Assembly (NCBI RefSeq): GCF_010820565.1 | Contig: NZ_JAAIJQ010000030.1 | Span: forward strand, 1-64,000 | DNA length: 64,000 nucleotides | From: Thiorhodococcus minor | GTDB taxonomy: Bacteria > Pseudomonadota > Gammaproteobacteria > Chromatiales > Chromatiaceae | Direction of reading: 5' to 3' | Shown here: positions 46,058 through 55,054 of the stretch, piece after piece | Layout: the number at the start of each line of letters is the position of its first letter | Numbering within the stretch: the first letter of the stretch is position 1 | Translations under genes and position numbers: made by a program | Notes under the pieces: model-generated | Told to the model about the DNA's origin: nothing | Seen by the model: only the letters and a program-made list of their open reading frames with translations | Database searches by the model: none

Positions 46058-47140
46058 ATGAGCACATCGCGAGGACTGCCAGCATCCGCGCCGGAGAGGA
46101 TTGCGCGTCGCTTCGAGATCGAAGCCGAGGTGCTCGCGATTCGCCCCTTGGGACGCGGTCTGATCAACGACACCTTCGCGGTCCTGACGTCTCGCCAAGG
46201 CTACGTTCTGCAGCGCATCAACACCCATGTCTTCCCGCGTCCCGAGCAGATCATGGCGAATCTGCTCGCCCTGACCGAGCTCCTGGACCAAGCCGACGGC
46301 TCGGATGTCCGCATCCCCCGCCTCATCCTGACTTGGGATGGCGCCCCCTTGACGCGCGACGAGACTGGCGAGCCATGGCGGATGATGGAGCTGATTACCA
46401 ACACCAAGACGCTGACCAGATTGGAGACTGCCGAAGAGGCCGAAGCGGTCGGGCACGTCCTGGGGACATTCCACAGAACTGCCGCCAGGCTGCCGCTGGA
46501 GCAGTTCGGGCTTTCGCTGCCCGGGCTCCATGAGACTGGGAGCTATCTGGAGCGGCTGCGCCGAGCCCTTGCCGCCCATGAGGCCGCGCGCTGCGCTGCC
46601 GTCGAGACGCTGGTCAAGCTGATCGGTCAGCGCGAGCACCTGGTGGAAGCGCTGGAGTCCGCAAGGCGCGATGGCCGCGCCACAACAAGGATCACCCATG
46701 GGGATCCCAAGCTGGACAACATCCTCTTTGCCCAAGACGGAGCCAAGGCCGTCGCCATCATCGACCTGGACACGGTACAGCCTGGCCTGGTTCAGCACGA
46801 TCTCGGCGACTGCCTGCGCTCCTGCTGCAACAGGAGCGGCGAGGCCGGGACGGCCTGCTTCGATCTCGAGACCTGCGAGGCCATCCTCGCCGGGTACGCA
46901 GAGCAGATGGGGGGAGTGCTGTCCCCGGCGGAGGTGGAAACGCTCTACGCGGCGATCGCCCTTATCCCGCTCGAGCTGGGAATCCGCTTCTTGACGGATT
47001 ACCTCGAGGGAAACCGCTACTTTCGCGTCGAGTTTCCCGAGCAGAATCTGCGCAAGGCAGAGATCCAGCTCGCCTTGGCCGCGGACATCGAGCGGAAGGA
47101 GGCAAGGTTGCGGGAGATGATCGCCGCCGCCTTTACCTAA
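46058..47140 (+). CDS. Aminoglycoside-phosphotransferase-fold sugar kinase, NahK-like
   Basis: 360-residue small-molecule kinase of the APH/choline kinase fold. The N-lobe has PLGRGLINDTFAVLT and YVLQRINTHVFPRPEQIM as in N-acetylhexosamine 1-kinase (NahK). The catalytic loop is THGDPKLDNILF (catalytic Asp), the metal motif AIIDLDTVQPGLVQHDLGD, and a long C-terminal helical lobe follows. NahK phosphorylates GlcNAc/GalNAc at C1; the exact substrate here is inferred only from those motifs. It begins 13 bp after relA, so they are probably co-transcribed, but a link to the stringent response is not evident. Confidence 0.82.
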   Translation: MSTSRGLPASAPERIARRFEIEAEVLAIRPLGRGLINDTFAVLTSRQGYVLQRINTHVFPRPEQIMANLLALTELLDQADGSDVRIPRLILTWDGAPLTRDETGEPWRMMELITNTKTLTRLETAEEAEAVGHVLGTFHRTAARLPLEQFGLSLPGLHETGSYLERLRRALAAHEAARCAAVETLVKLIGQREHLVEALESARRDGRATTRITHGDPKLDNILFAQDGAKAVAIIDLDTVQPGLVQHDLGDCLRSCCNRSGEAGTACFDLETCEAILAGYAEQMGGVLSPAEVETLYAAIALIPLELGIRFLTDYLEGNRYFRVEFPEQNLRKAEIQLALAADIERKEARLREMIAAAFT

Positions 47141-47160
47141 GCGAGAGCTGGGCGCCTTGC

Positions 47161-47799
47161 CTATCGCGTCGAAGCCTGCAGCTCTTTGTGCCGACGCAGG
47201 ATGTAGCGGCCGAGCATGTCGCGCGTCTCATCCTCCAGGGGCTCGAAACGAATACCGAGCTGGACCTTTTTGTCGTCGAGCCGGGTGTGTCTCACGACAT
47301 AGCCGAGCAAACGCACGAACTCCGCCTCGCCGGGGAGCACCAGACGCAGATCTGTGAGGGGCTGGTCCAGCTCGGGCAGGTGCTCCGCGGACTGCTCGAT
47401 GGCCATGCCTGTGTAGGAGAGGTTGACCACCCGCGGCCGCTCGAGGCGCCCGCTCTGGTCGACGAGCCGCATCTCCTGCTCGCTCTCCAAGGGCACCCGC
47501 CAGCTGCGCGAGCGCTCGCCCCCCTCCAGGATCTCAGGCACTCCCACCTCGAGCGTCATCTCGCCGGTATCCATGCGCGCGCGCGGCTTCAGCGGGAAGC
47601 GCAGCCGATGGCCTTGCCAGCCCGCCTGCAGCTCGATGCGAGGGCTCTCCGAGAATGCCTCGAGCAGACCGGCGGCGTCCTCCGAGACACGAAGCCAGCC
47701 GCCGACCTCGTCCTCGGACTCCTGCTCGGGCTGAGCGAAGAGCTGCTGGATGTACTCCAGCTCCTCGGAAGACAGGATATTGTTGCCGCGTGATGCCAC
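47161..47799 (-). CDS. PilZ-domain protein
   Basis: 212-residue cytoplasmic protein. The N-terminal half (about 1-110) has a beta-rich region without a name; the C-terminal half (about 115-205) is PilZ-like with RLERPRVVNLSYTGMAIEQ, the second c-di-GMP motif in the N-x-S-x-x-G form, and VQLGIRFEPLEDE. The first RxxxR motif is not clear, so nucleotide binding is uncertain. YcgR-type and related proteins use this fold to control motility or polysaccharide. It is convergent with the sugar kinase and divergent from sdhC. Confidence 0.75.
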   Translation of the reverse strand: MASRGNNILSSEELEYIQQLFAQPEQESEDEVGGWLRVSEDAAGLLEAFSESPRIELQAGWQGHRLRFPLKPRARMDTGEMTLEVGVPEILEGGERSRSWRVPLESEQEMRLVDQSGRLERPRVVNLSYTGMAIEQSAEHLPELDQPLTDLRLVLPGEAEFVRLLGYVVRHTRLDDKKVQLGIRFEPLEDETRDMLGRYILRRHKELQASTR

Positions 47800-47903
47800 T
47801 GTTCAATCACCAGCTCGTCGGAAGACTCGTCGGCCAGCAGATGCCGAAACATCTGGCGCGGTACGCCTCGAATCGCCAAGAGCCGGCTGAGGCGAGGCAC
47901 CCT

Positions 47904-47947
47904 ATGTTTCGGCCAAGTATCAAGTATGGTTGATGTTTCGGACAAGT
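47904..47947. promoter_or_regulatory. Paired 15-bp direct repeats in the divergent sdh/pilZ promoter region
   Basis: ATGTTTCGGCCAAGT (47904-47918) and ATGTTTCGGACAAGT (47933-47947) differ at one base and are 29 bp apart start to start, nearly three helical turns, in the 290-bp region between the PilZ start and sdhC. Spacing on one DNA face suggests a dimeric regulator site. No known consensus matches. Confidence 0.55.
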
Positions 47948-48089
47948 CATGCGTGCGTGAGCTCCGCAGGCGGCCAGATCCTGAGCGCCCAGATGCCTGA
48001 CTCACCATCACCCGCGCGAATGAGCAGGATCACGGACAGGGCTTGGAGCCCGGTCTATGCTGGAGGAATCGCACGGCGAGTAGTGAGCC

Positions 48090-48722
48090 ATGGCCGAGTC
48101 GATCCAGAATTCGCATTTTTTGCTGCGTAGACTGCACTCGCTGCTCGGCCTGTTGCCGATCGGCGCCTTCCTGAGCTTCCACCTTTGGGAGAACTCCCAG
48201 TCCCGGCTCGGCGCATCGCATTACAACGGCGAAGTCGTCGCCTTTCTGCAGGGCACGAACTATCTGACGGTCATCGAGATCGTCGTCATCGCCTTGCCGC
48301 TCGTCCTTCATGCCGGGTACGGGCTGCTGATCTCGACCCAAATGCGCTGGGCGCCCAGGCGCCATGCCTACCTCAGAAACTGGGCCTACGGACTGCAGCG
48401 CATCTCCGGCATCGGCATCCTGCTCTTTCTCGTCCTGCACGTCGGCATGACACGCGTCCAAGGGCTGTGGGAGCCGACGGTTCGCGCCGACCTCTATGGA
48501 CACATGCAGCACCTGCTCACACAGCCCGCGATCTTCTGGCTCTACCTGATCGGACTCCTGCTCTCCGTCTTCCACCTCGCAAACGGCCTCGCCACCATGG
48601 GGATCGTCTGGGGGCTGACCGCCTCGGCCGAGGCGCAACGGCGTTTCGGCTACGTCTGCGCCGGTCTTGGCGTGCTGCTCGCCGTGATCGGGATCCAGGG
48701 CCTGCTGGGGTTCCTGCCATGA
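48090..48722 (+). CDS. sdhC: Succinate dehydrogenase/fumarate reductase cytochrome b subunit (B-type, di-heme)
   Basis: 210-residue membrane subunit with five helices that anchors the enzyme and carries two hemes b. Four histidines, H31 (FHLWEN), H74 (LHAGYG), H117 (LHVGMT) and H162 (FHLANG), fall in helices at spacings like the heme ligands of the Bacillus subtilis and Wolinella B-type enzymes. A single cytochrome b subunit and no sdhD is typical of type B. In a phototroph it may use menaquinone or ubiquinone and work in either direction. Stop overlaps the sdhA start (ATGA). Confidence 0.92.
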   Translation: MAESIQNSHFLLRRLHSLLGLLPIGAFLSFHLWENSQSRLGASHYNGEVVAFLQGTNYLTVIEIVVIALPLVLHAGYGLLISTQMRWAPRRHAYLRNWAYGLQRISGIGILLFLVLHVGMTRVQGLWEPTVRADLYGHMQHLLTQPAIFWLYLIGLLLSVFHLANGLATMGIVWGLTASAEAQRRFGYVCAGLGVLLAVIGIQGLLGFLP

Positions 48723-50605
48723 CGGAGCGCGGCGGTGCCATCGTCATCGGCGGCGGGCTCGGCGGCCTCTGGGCGACGCTGACCATTGCGAACGCCAGTT
48801 TCCCGGTGCAGCTGTTCTCGCTCTTCGAGGTGCGCCGCAGCCATTCGGTCTGCGCCCAGGGCGGCATCAATGCCGTGCTCGACACCAAGGGGCAGCACGA
48901 CTCGGTCCAACAGCACATCATCGACACCATCAAGGGCGGCGAGTACCTGGCCAATCAGCCACCGATCAAGAGCATGTGCGAGAGCGCACCCGGACTCATC
49001 CGCACCTTCGACCGCATGGGCGTGACCTTCTCGCGCACGGCGGAAGGTCTCCTGGACCAGCGCCTCTTCGGCGGGGTCAAGAACAAGCGGACCTGCTTCG
49101 CCGGCGCCAGCACGGGCCAGCAATTGCTCTACGGGGTGGATCAGCAGGTGCGCCGGCTGGAGTCCCTCGGCCAGGTCACCAAGCGCGAGTGGTGGGAGTT
49201 TCTCGAGCTGCTCAAGGACGACGCGGGCTGCTGCCGCGGCATCCTCGCCATGAACCTCCGCAGTTTGGAAGTCCGCGCCTTTGCGGCCGAAGTCGTCGTG
49301 CTGGCCACGGGGGGCTTCGGCCAGATCTACGCCCCCAACACCACCACGTCCACCAACTGCACGGGCGCCGCCGCGAGCCGCTGTTACCAGCAGGGCGCGC
49401 GCTTCGCCAACGCCGAGCTCTTCCAGTTCCATCCGACCGCGATGATCGGGCGCGACAAGACCCGTCTCATGAGCGAGGCCGCACGCGGCGAGGGCGGGCG
49501 CATCTGGGTACCGCGCACCCCGGACGACCAGCGTGCCGCCAGGCGCATTCCGGAGGCTGAGCGCTTCTATTTCCTCGAAGAGATGTTTCCCTCCTATGGC
49601 AACACCGTGGCACGCGACGAGGCCTCGCGCGCCATCTGGCGCGTTACCAGGCAGATGGGACTGGGCCTGCGCGGCACCGACAGGGTCTACCTCGACCTGA
49701 CCCATCTGGATCGCGCCTTAGTCTCGACGCGGCTCGGGGCCATTCTGGACATCTACCGCAAGTTCGCCGGCGTGGACCCGCTCGACGAGCCCATGGAGAT
49801 CTTCCCCGCGGCCCACTATCCCATGGGGGGACTCTGGGTGGACTTCGAGCGCGACCCAGACGGCGGCATGGTGTCCGAAAGCCCGCGCAACCACGCGACG
49901 AGCATCCCCGGCCTCTACGCCTGCGGCGAGTGCGACTACGCCTATCACGGCGCCAATCGCCTGGGCGCCAACTCGCTCCTCTCGGCCAGCTTCTCGGGGC
50001 GTGTCGCGGGCACCTCCGCGGTCTGCTATCTGCGTGGCCTCGGGTCTGGCCATGCGAGGCTGAGACAGCACGACATCGACCGAGCGATCGCACGCCAGGC
50101 GTCGCAGAATGAGCGACTCATGCGCAGCGACGGCCCAGAGAGCCCTTTCGAGATCCACCGCGCGCTCGGCGAGCTGATGACGGCCAAGGTGGGTGTGGTG
50201 CGCGCCAATCCGGAGCTCGAGGTCGCCCTGGAAGAGCTGAGGGAGCTCGACGCGCGCCTCGGTCGGATCCGGCTCGGAGACACCAAGGATTGGGCCAATC
50301 AGCCCCTGTCCTTCGCCCGGCAGCTGCGCGACATGATCCGGCTCGGGACGGTCGTGACGCAGAGCGCGCTCGCACGCGACGAGTGCCGCGGCGCGCACTA
50401 CAAGCCAGAGTTCAAGCTCAGCATCCCCGAGGGCAAGTTTCCGGGCGATCCCGAGTTCGAGGACTACCGCGCCCGCTGGCAGGCGAACAACGCGCGCTGG
50501 CTGAAGACGACCATCGCCGAGCATCGCCCCGAAGGTCCCAAGATCGACTTCGAGCCCGTGGACACCAGCCTCTACCCCCCCGTCAACCCACGCGACTACC
50601 GATGA
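48719..50605 (+). CDS. sdhA: Succinate dehydrogenase/fumarate reductase flavoprotein subunit
   Basis: 628-residue flavoprotein. The FAD dinucleotide fold starts AIVIGGGLGGLWATLTIA; the covalent FAD histidine is in RRSHSVCAQGGINAVLD (H-S-x-x-A-x-G-G); AELFQFHPTAMIG and HYPMGGLWVDFERDP contain the succinate-handling His and Arg, and GLYACGECDYAYHGANRLGANS is the third FAD motif (seen as GLYACGEC and GANRLGANSLL). The ATG 48719 overlaps the sdhC stop, fixing the start. Length fits type B enzymes. Confidence 0.97.
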   Translation: MTERGGAIVIGGGLGGLWATLTIANASFPVQLFSLFEVRRSHSVCAQGGINAVLDTKGQHDSVQQHIIDTIKGGEYLANQPPIKSMCESAPGLIRTFDRMGVTFSRTAEGLLDQRLFGGVKNKRTCFAGASTGQQLLYGVDQQVRRLESLGQVTKREWWEFLELLKDDAGCCRGILAMNLRSLEVRAFAAEVVVLATGGFGQIYAPNTTTSTNCTGAAASRCYQQGARFANAELFQFHPTAMIGRDKTRLMSEAARGEGGRIWVPRTPDDQRAARRIPEAERFYFLEEMFPSYGNTVARDEASRAIWRVTRQMGLGLRGTDRVYLDLTHLDRALVSTRLGAILDIYRKFAGVDPLDEPMEIFPAAHYPMGGLWVDFERDPDGGMVSESPRNHATSIPGLYACGECDYAYHGANRLGANSLLSASFSGRVAGTSAVCYLRGLGSGHARLRQHDIDRAIARQASQNERLMRSDGPESPFEIHRALGELMTAKVGVVRANPELEVALEELRELDARLGRIRLGDTKDWANQPLSFARQLRDMIRLGTVVTQSALARDECRGAHYKPEFKLSIPEGKFPGDPEFEDYRARWQANNARWLKTTIAEHRPEGPKIDFEPVDTSLYPPVNPRDYR

Positions 50606-51375
50606 GCGCCATCCCAGGCAATACGCCGGCCGCGAAGGCCATCCATCTGAGGATCCGCCGTCAGGACAGGCCCGACAGCACGCACTATTGGCAAGACTTC
50701 AAGCTTGGCTACGAGCCGGACCACAATGTCGTCTCGGCGCTGCTGGCCTTGCGCGCCGACCCGGTCACGGTCGCTGGTGCGCGCGTCGAGCCGGTCGCCT
50801 GGGAGCACAACTGCATGGAGGAGGTCTGCGGCGCTTGCGCCATGCTCATCAATGGCGTTCCCAAACCCGCGTGCTCGGCCCTGGTGGACCAGCTCGCGCA
50901 GCCCATCGTGCTGGAGCCCCTGCCGAAATTCCCGGTGGTGCGGGACTTGATCGTCGATCGCTCACGCATCGACGACGGATTCCGGCGCGTCAAGGCCTGG
51001 ATCGACATCGACGGCCCTTGGGACATTCACGAAGGCGCGCCGCGCATCTCGCAGCGTCAGTGGTCGGAGAGCTACCTCTACAGCCGCTGCATGAGCTGCG
51101 GCTGCTGCATGGCCGCCTGCCCGCAATTCGGCCCGCACGCGGACTTCATGGGCCCAGCGCCACTGGCCCAGGTCCGCTTGATGAACGCCCACCCCACCGG
51201 CCGCTACGACAAGGCCGATCGGCTCCACGCCATCGTGGCCGAGGGCGGATTGAGCGATTGCGGAAACGCGCAGAACTGCGTGAGGGTCTGCCCGAAGGCG
51301 ATCCCGCTGACGAGCGCGATTGGGGAGCTGGGCCGGCAGGCGACGCTTCAGGCGCTGAGGGACTTGCTTGGGTAG
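50602..51375 (+). CDS. sdhB: Succinate dehydrogenase/fumarate reductase iron-sulfur subunit
   Basis: 257-residue iron-sulfur subunit linking the flavin to the membrane hemes. Cysteine motifs in order: HNCMEEVCGACAMLINGVPKPAC cut as NCMEEVCGACAM and PKPAC for [2Fe-2S], SRCMSCGCCMAACPQF for the [4Fe-4S]/[3Fe-4S] region, and CGNAQNCVRVCPKAIPL for the remaining ligands; the CGNAQNC pattern is typical of type B. Starts at ATG 50602, overlapping the sdhA stop. No terminator is clear after it. Confidence 0.97.
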   Translation: MSAIPGNTPAAKAIHLRIRRQDRPDSTHYWQDFKLGYEPDHNVVSALLALRADPVTVAGARVEPVAWEHNCMEEVCGACAMLINGVPKPACSALVDQLAQPIVLEPLPKFPVVRDLIVDRSRIDDGFRRVKAWIDIDGPWDIHEGAPRISQRQWSESYLYSRCMSCGCCMAACPQFGPHADFMGPAPLAQVRLMNAHPTGRYDKADRLHAIVAEGGLSDCGNAQNCVRVCPKAIPLTSAIGELGRQATLQALRDLLG

Positions 51376-51511
51376 TTGAAGCAGCCAGTCCGCTGACGAG
51401 ATGGTGGGACGCTGCGCCCCGCTATCCATCAGCCGCTCGGCCAATGGAAGCGTCGCGACTCACTCGATGGAGCAAGGATAGCGGCAGGCCGAGCCTCGCG
51501 GCAGCGATGCG

Positions 51512-52015
51512 TCAGCGCCGCCCCAACGAGGTGCGATAGCTGGACTGATAGAGCGACATGACCCGCTGCTGATCGGCGTCCTCCTCGCGGCCGCAGAGCC
51601 TGAAATAGGTCTCGGCGAAGGCGCGATCCGCACCCAAGATGTGGGCCAGGAGCCAATCGCGCACCAGGCCTTGAGTCGCCTCGTCGAAGACATGCAGCCC
51701 GTTGGCGCGCCACTCACGCAGCATTGCCGTGAATTCGGCCATCAGAAGGGCATGCTCGCTCTGATGCTCGCCGATGCCCTCGTAGTCGAACGCCCTCATG
51801 AAGTCTTCCTCGCGACGGAAATGCTCGCGCATCGACTCCCCGAGCTGCGTCAGGGCGTCGATGAGGGCGTTGGCATCTCCGGATCGGCCGCTCGACGCCT
51901 CCGGGCAGAACCGGATACAAATATCGGCGAGCTGATCGATCAGAGCGCGGTGGTCTCTATCCAATGCCTCGATACGGAGAGACCAATCCTCGCGCCAGGT
52001 CAATAACTTGGGCAT
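51512..52015 (-). CDS. Bacteriohemerythrin
   Basis: 167-residue four-helix bundle with the diiron oxygen-binding ligands: LDRDHRALIDQL (first His), MREHFRREEDFM (His and Glu), EHQSEHALLMAEF (His), and WLLAHILGADRAFAE (final His and Asp). Such proteins bind O2 and may deliver or scavenge it, useful for a microaerophile or anaerobe. The start ATG 52015 has GGAGG 6 nt upstream; the longer alternative at 52027 is poorly spaced. Convergent with sdhB. Confidence 0.92.
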   Translation of the reverse strand: MPKLLTWREDWSLRIEALDRDHRALIDQLADICIRFCPEASSGRSGDANALIDALTQLGESMREHFRREEDFMRAFDYEGIGEHQSEHALLMAEFTAMLREWRANGLHVFDEATQGLVRDWLLAHILGADRAFAETYFRLCGREEDADQQRVMSLYQSSYRTSLGRR

Positions 52016-52198
52016 GAAATCCTCCATCTCCCGGACTCTTGCGGTCCGATGATTCTGGTTTTGACACCCGCTCGGGTGCCGGGCTGGCTCGGTCAGACAG
52101 AAAGGCGCGGCCTTGCGCTCGATGTTCTTCAGTGGCTCCTGGACGGCTTGGTCGCTGGCGGCAGCCCGCCGAGCTCCGAGGCAGGGTATCGAGATGGG

Positions 52199-52663
52199 CT
52201 ATCTCGACCCTGGCGGTTGCCGGAAGGGAAGCACGCGACCCACCCATGGCTGGATACCTTGATCGCGCTGCCGTTCCAGCATGCGGTCCAGTGCCGGTCC
52301 GATCTCCGCGAGGAGCCTCAACTGCACCCCACGCAGATCCCTAAAATAGTAGACCATTTCACAGGGAACTGGGGCGCTGAGAGAATCCCGGCTGCCCGCC
52401 GGCTGCCAGGCGAGACGGATGAGGCGCCCGCCCTCGCCGTTTTGATGGGCATAGCCGCCTTGCCCGTCGACGAAGACGATCTCCTGGCGCTCCACCACGG
52501 CGAGATACTGCATGGAGCGGACGGGGAGGAAGACGCTGACGCCGCCAGCGGCACGCAGCAGCCGCTGCAGCCGATTGTAGAGATCCGCCGAGATGCTGCT
52601 CGACTCGCGCACCTCCTCGCGATCAGGACGGAAGAAGGTCTCTTTGACGTGGTAGCTAACCAT
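52199..52663 (-). CDS. Hypothetical protein
   Basis: 154-residue soluble protein I do not recognise. It has an alternating beta/alpha look: MVSYHVKETFFRPDREEVRES, then DLYNRLQRLLRAAGGVSVFLPVRSM seen as YNRLQRLLRAAGGVSVFLP, EIVFVDGQGGYAH, VYYFRDLRGVQLRLLAEIGP. No signal peptide or membrane helix. Start at ATG 52663 is preferred, with GGGG 7 nt upstream; GTG 52687 is possible. It lies between two minus-strand genes with short gaps, so it may be co-transcribed with the next gene upstream at 52762-53064. Confidence 0.6.
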   Translation of the reverse strand: MVSYHVKETFFRPDREEVRESSSISADLYNRLQRLLRAAGGVSVFLPVRSMQYLAVVERQEIVFVDGQGGYAHQNGEGGRLIRLAWQPAGSRDSLSAPVPCEMVYYFRDLRGVQLRLLAEIGPALDRMLERQRDQGIQPWVGRVLPFRQPPGSR

Positions 52664-52761
52664 GACGCGCCCCGTGCCCTGCGCCACGACACGGACCCGC
52701 CAGCCGCAGCGGACAGATGATGGTGGATTGACGCCGAACGCCGCTCAACCGCTCTCGGGCC

Positions 52762-53064
52762 TTAGTCGTCGTCTCCAAGCTCGGGGCTCCAGCCCTGAGC
52801 GCGGGCGCGCTCGACGGCCTCGGCATAGATGCGCGCATGGCGCTCGCGCAGCTCCGGCGGAAGCTTCGACGCCAGTTGGCCGTAGGGCTCCCAGGCCGCA
52901 CTGACCTTGTCGTAGAGGGCGTCGATGCCCTGTATCGTCCAGCCCTCGCAGGTCTCGTCCTCGGGAATGATGCCAAACACCCAGGCATCCCGGATGATGT
53001 TGGCGGTCGGCGTCATCCCGCCCTTTTCCTGCTTGTGGATGCCCTCGTAGATTTTCGGTTTCAT
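52762..53064 (-). CDS. Small conserved-looking protein of unknown function
   Basis: 100-residue protein with a compact pattern: KIYEGIHKQEKGGMTPTANI, IRDAWVFGIIPEDETCEGWT, then a helical tail (LRERHARIYAEAVERARAQG). The well-ordered GGMTPTANIIRDAW and PEDETCEGW blocks look conserved rather than random, but I cannot name the family. No signal peptide. Minus strand, upstream of the unknown gene at 52199-52663 and divergent from the histidine phosphatase. Confidence 0.7.
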   Translation of the reverse strand: MKPKIYEGIHKQEKGGMTPTANIIRDAWVFGIIPEDETCEGWTIQGIDALYDKVSAAWEPYGQLASKLPPELRERHARIYAEAVERARAQGWSPELGDDD

Positions 53065-53176
53065 GCGGATGACTTGCTCCAGATCGATAGCGACTTGGCC
53101 ATGGCTGTGACTTGTTGGGCGATCATTGGCTCAGTTTAATACAGGCGTTTCAGCCCAGGCTCAAGCAGAAAGCACC

Positions 53177-53776
53177 ATGAGACAGACGCAATTCGACATC
53201 ATCCGTCATGGCGAGCCCGTCGGCGGCCGGCGATATCGCGGTGGCGGCATCGACGACCCGCTTTCCGAGGCCGGCTGGCGGCAGATGTGGGCAGCCATCG
53301 GCAATGAGGGCGACTGGGACCAGATCATCAGCTCGCCGATGCAACGCTGCCTGGCCTTCGCGCGCGCGCTCGCCGGGCGTCACGCACTCCCCTTGGCGGC
53401 CGACCCCGGCTTCGTGGAGATCGGCATGGGTGCCTGGGAGGGCCGCGCCCACGCCGAGGTCGCAGCCAGGGAGCCGGAGGCCTTCGCGGCCTTCTACCGC
53501 GACCCGGTCGGCCACCGCCCGCCGGGAGCTGAGCCCCTGAATGCCTTCTCGGCGCGCATCGCGACCGCCTTTGATCGACAGATGGCGGCCTATCCTGGTC
53601 GGCGCCTGCTCATCGTTTGCCACGCGGGCGTCACGCGCGCCCTGATCGGCCATGTCCTCGGGGCCAAGCCGAGCGCCTGGTACCGGATGCGCATCGACTA
53701 TGCCGGCCTCAGTCGCGTGCGAGACGACGGCTTCGGCCCTGGGGTCGAGTTCGTCAACCGGCGACGCCTGAGGTGA
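53177..53776 (+). CDS. Histidine phosphatase family protein (CobC-like)
   Basis: 199-residue phosphoglycerate-mutase-fold phosphatase. The catalytic RHGEP motif at residues 9-13, the second conserved Arg in SSPMQRCLAFARALA, GFVEIGMGAWEGR (acid/base Glu), and IVCHAGVTRALIGHV with the second histidine are all present. Alpha-ribazole phosphatase (CobC) of cobalamin synthesis belongs to this family and is a possible function, but no cobalamin gene is near. The ATG at 53177 fits the family; the frame is open further upstream to 53126. Confidence 0.85.
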   Translation: MRQTQFDIIRHGEPVGGRRYRGGGIDDPLSEAGWRQMWAAIGNEGDWDQIISSPMQRCLAFARALAGRHALPLAADPGFVEIGMGAWEGRAHAEVAAREPEAFAAFYRDPVGHRPPGAEPLNAFSARIATAFDRQMAAYPGRRLLIVCHAGVTRALIGHVLGAKPSAWYRMRIDYAGLSRVRDDGFGPGVEFVNRRRLR

Positions 53777-53876
53777 GCCCAGGAGATCCGGCGAATCGGC
53801 CTCCCTCCCGGCTGACCAGAAAGCTCGGTAGTTCGTTTATACTTTTCGGTTTTCCGACACGCTGCGGCGCCACTCC

Positions 53877-54932
53877 ATGCATCGAACCGACGACCTGCGC
53901 ATCCGCGAAATCACCGAAGTTCGCTCACCCGAAGAGCTCCATCGTGAGTCTCCGCTGTCCGAGGCAGCGGCCGATACGGTCTACAACACGCGCCATGAGA
54001 TCCAGCGCATCCTGCATGGCAGCGACGATCGGCTGCTGGTCGTGGTCGGCCCCTGCTCGGTGCACGATCCCGAGGCGGCGCTGGAATATGCAAAGCGTCT
54101 CCAGCCGCTGCGCGAAGAGCTGAGTCCTGAACTGCTGCTGGTGATGCGCGTCTATTTCGAAAAACCGCGAACGACGGTTGGCTGGAAAGGGCTCATCAAT
54201 GACCCCAGCCTCGACGGCAGCTTCGAGATCAACAAGGGTCTGAGCATCGCCCGCAAGCTGTTGCTGGATCTCAACGAAATGGGCATGCCTTCAGGCACCG
54301 AGTTCCTAGACCTCATCAGCCCGCAATACATCGCAGACCAAGTGAGCTGGGGTGCAATCGGCGCCCGCACCACGGAGAGCCAGGGCCATCGTGAGCTGAC
54401 GTCCGGCCTGTCCTGCCCGATCGGCTTCAAGAACGCGACCAATGGAGACGTCAAAGTGGCCATCGACGCCATCCATGCCGCGGCCCGCCCACATGTCTTC
54501 ATGTCCGTGACCAAGGCGGGACGCTCCGCGATCTTCAGCACCACGGGCAACGTGGATACGCATGTCATCCTGCGCGGCGGCCAGCGCCCCAACTATGATA
54601 CGGAGAGCGTGAGCATCGCGGCGGAGCAGATCGCCGACTCCGGCCTCACGCCGAAGATCATGATCGACTTCAGCCATGCCAACAGCGGCAAGAAGCCGGA
54701 GAAACAGGTGCGCATCTCGCAGGACGTCTCCGGCCAGATCGCCCGCGGCGATCGACGCATCATCGGCACCATGATCGAGAGTCACTTGGTGGGCGGACGG
54801 CAGAACGCCGGGGCCCCGGACGACCTCATCTTCGGTCAGAGCATTACCGATGCCTGCCTGGGCTGGGACGATACCGAGCCCGTTCTTCGCGAGCTCGCTC
54901 AGGCATGCGCAAGACGCCGCGAGTGCTGCTGA
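53877..54932 (+). CDS. aroG: DAHP synthase (class I, AroF/G/H type)
   Basis: 351-residue enzyme condensing phosphoenolpyruvate and erythrose-4-phosphate, the first step of the shikimate pathway. Motifs: LLVVVGPCSVHDPEAALEYA (PEP/metal site), MRVYFEKPRTTVGWKGLIND split as MRVYFEKPRTT and GWKGLIND, GARTTESQGHRELTSGLSCP, VGFKN-type IGFKNATNG, and IMIDFSHANSGK. Full length. Feedback class (Phe, Tyr or Trp) cannot be told with confidence, so the symbol is a family label. Confidence 0.93.
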   Translation: MHRTDDLRIREITEVRSPEELHRESPLSEAAADTVYNTRHEIQRILHGSDDRLLVVVGPCSVHDPEAALEYAKRLQPLREELSPELLLVMRVYFEKPRTTVGWKGLINDPSLDGSFEINKGLSIARKLLLDLNEMGMPSGTEFLDLISPQYIADQVSWGAIGARTTESQGHRELTSGLSCPIGFKNATNGDVKVAIDAIHAAARPHVFMSVTKAGRSAIFSTTGNVDTHVILRGGQRPNYDTESVSIAAEQIADSGLTPKIMIDFSHANSGKKPEKQVRISQDVSGQIARGDRRIIGTMIESHLVGGRQNAGAPDDLIFGQSITDACLGWDDTEPVLRELAQACARRRECC

Positions 54933-55054
54933 GCAGCCCGCCGCTTGAACACTAAACGTGTTTTGCGCTATGGTCCAATCCTCGGATAACGCCTATTGAA
55001 GTGCATCTCAAAGGCGTTTTCTCTCGATGATCGAGCACGGGGAGGAGACAGGCC

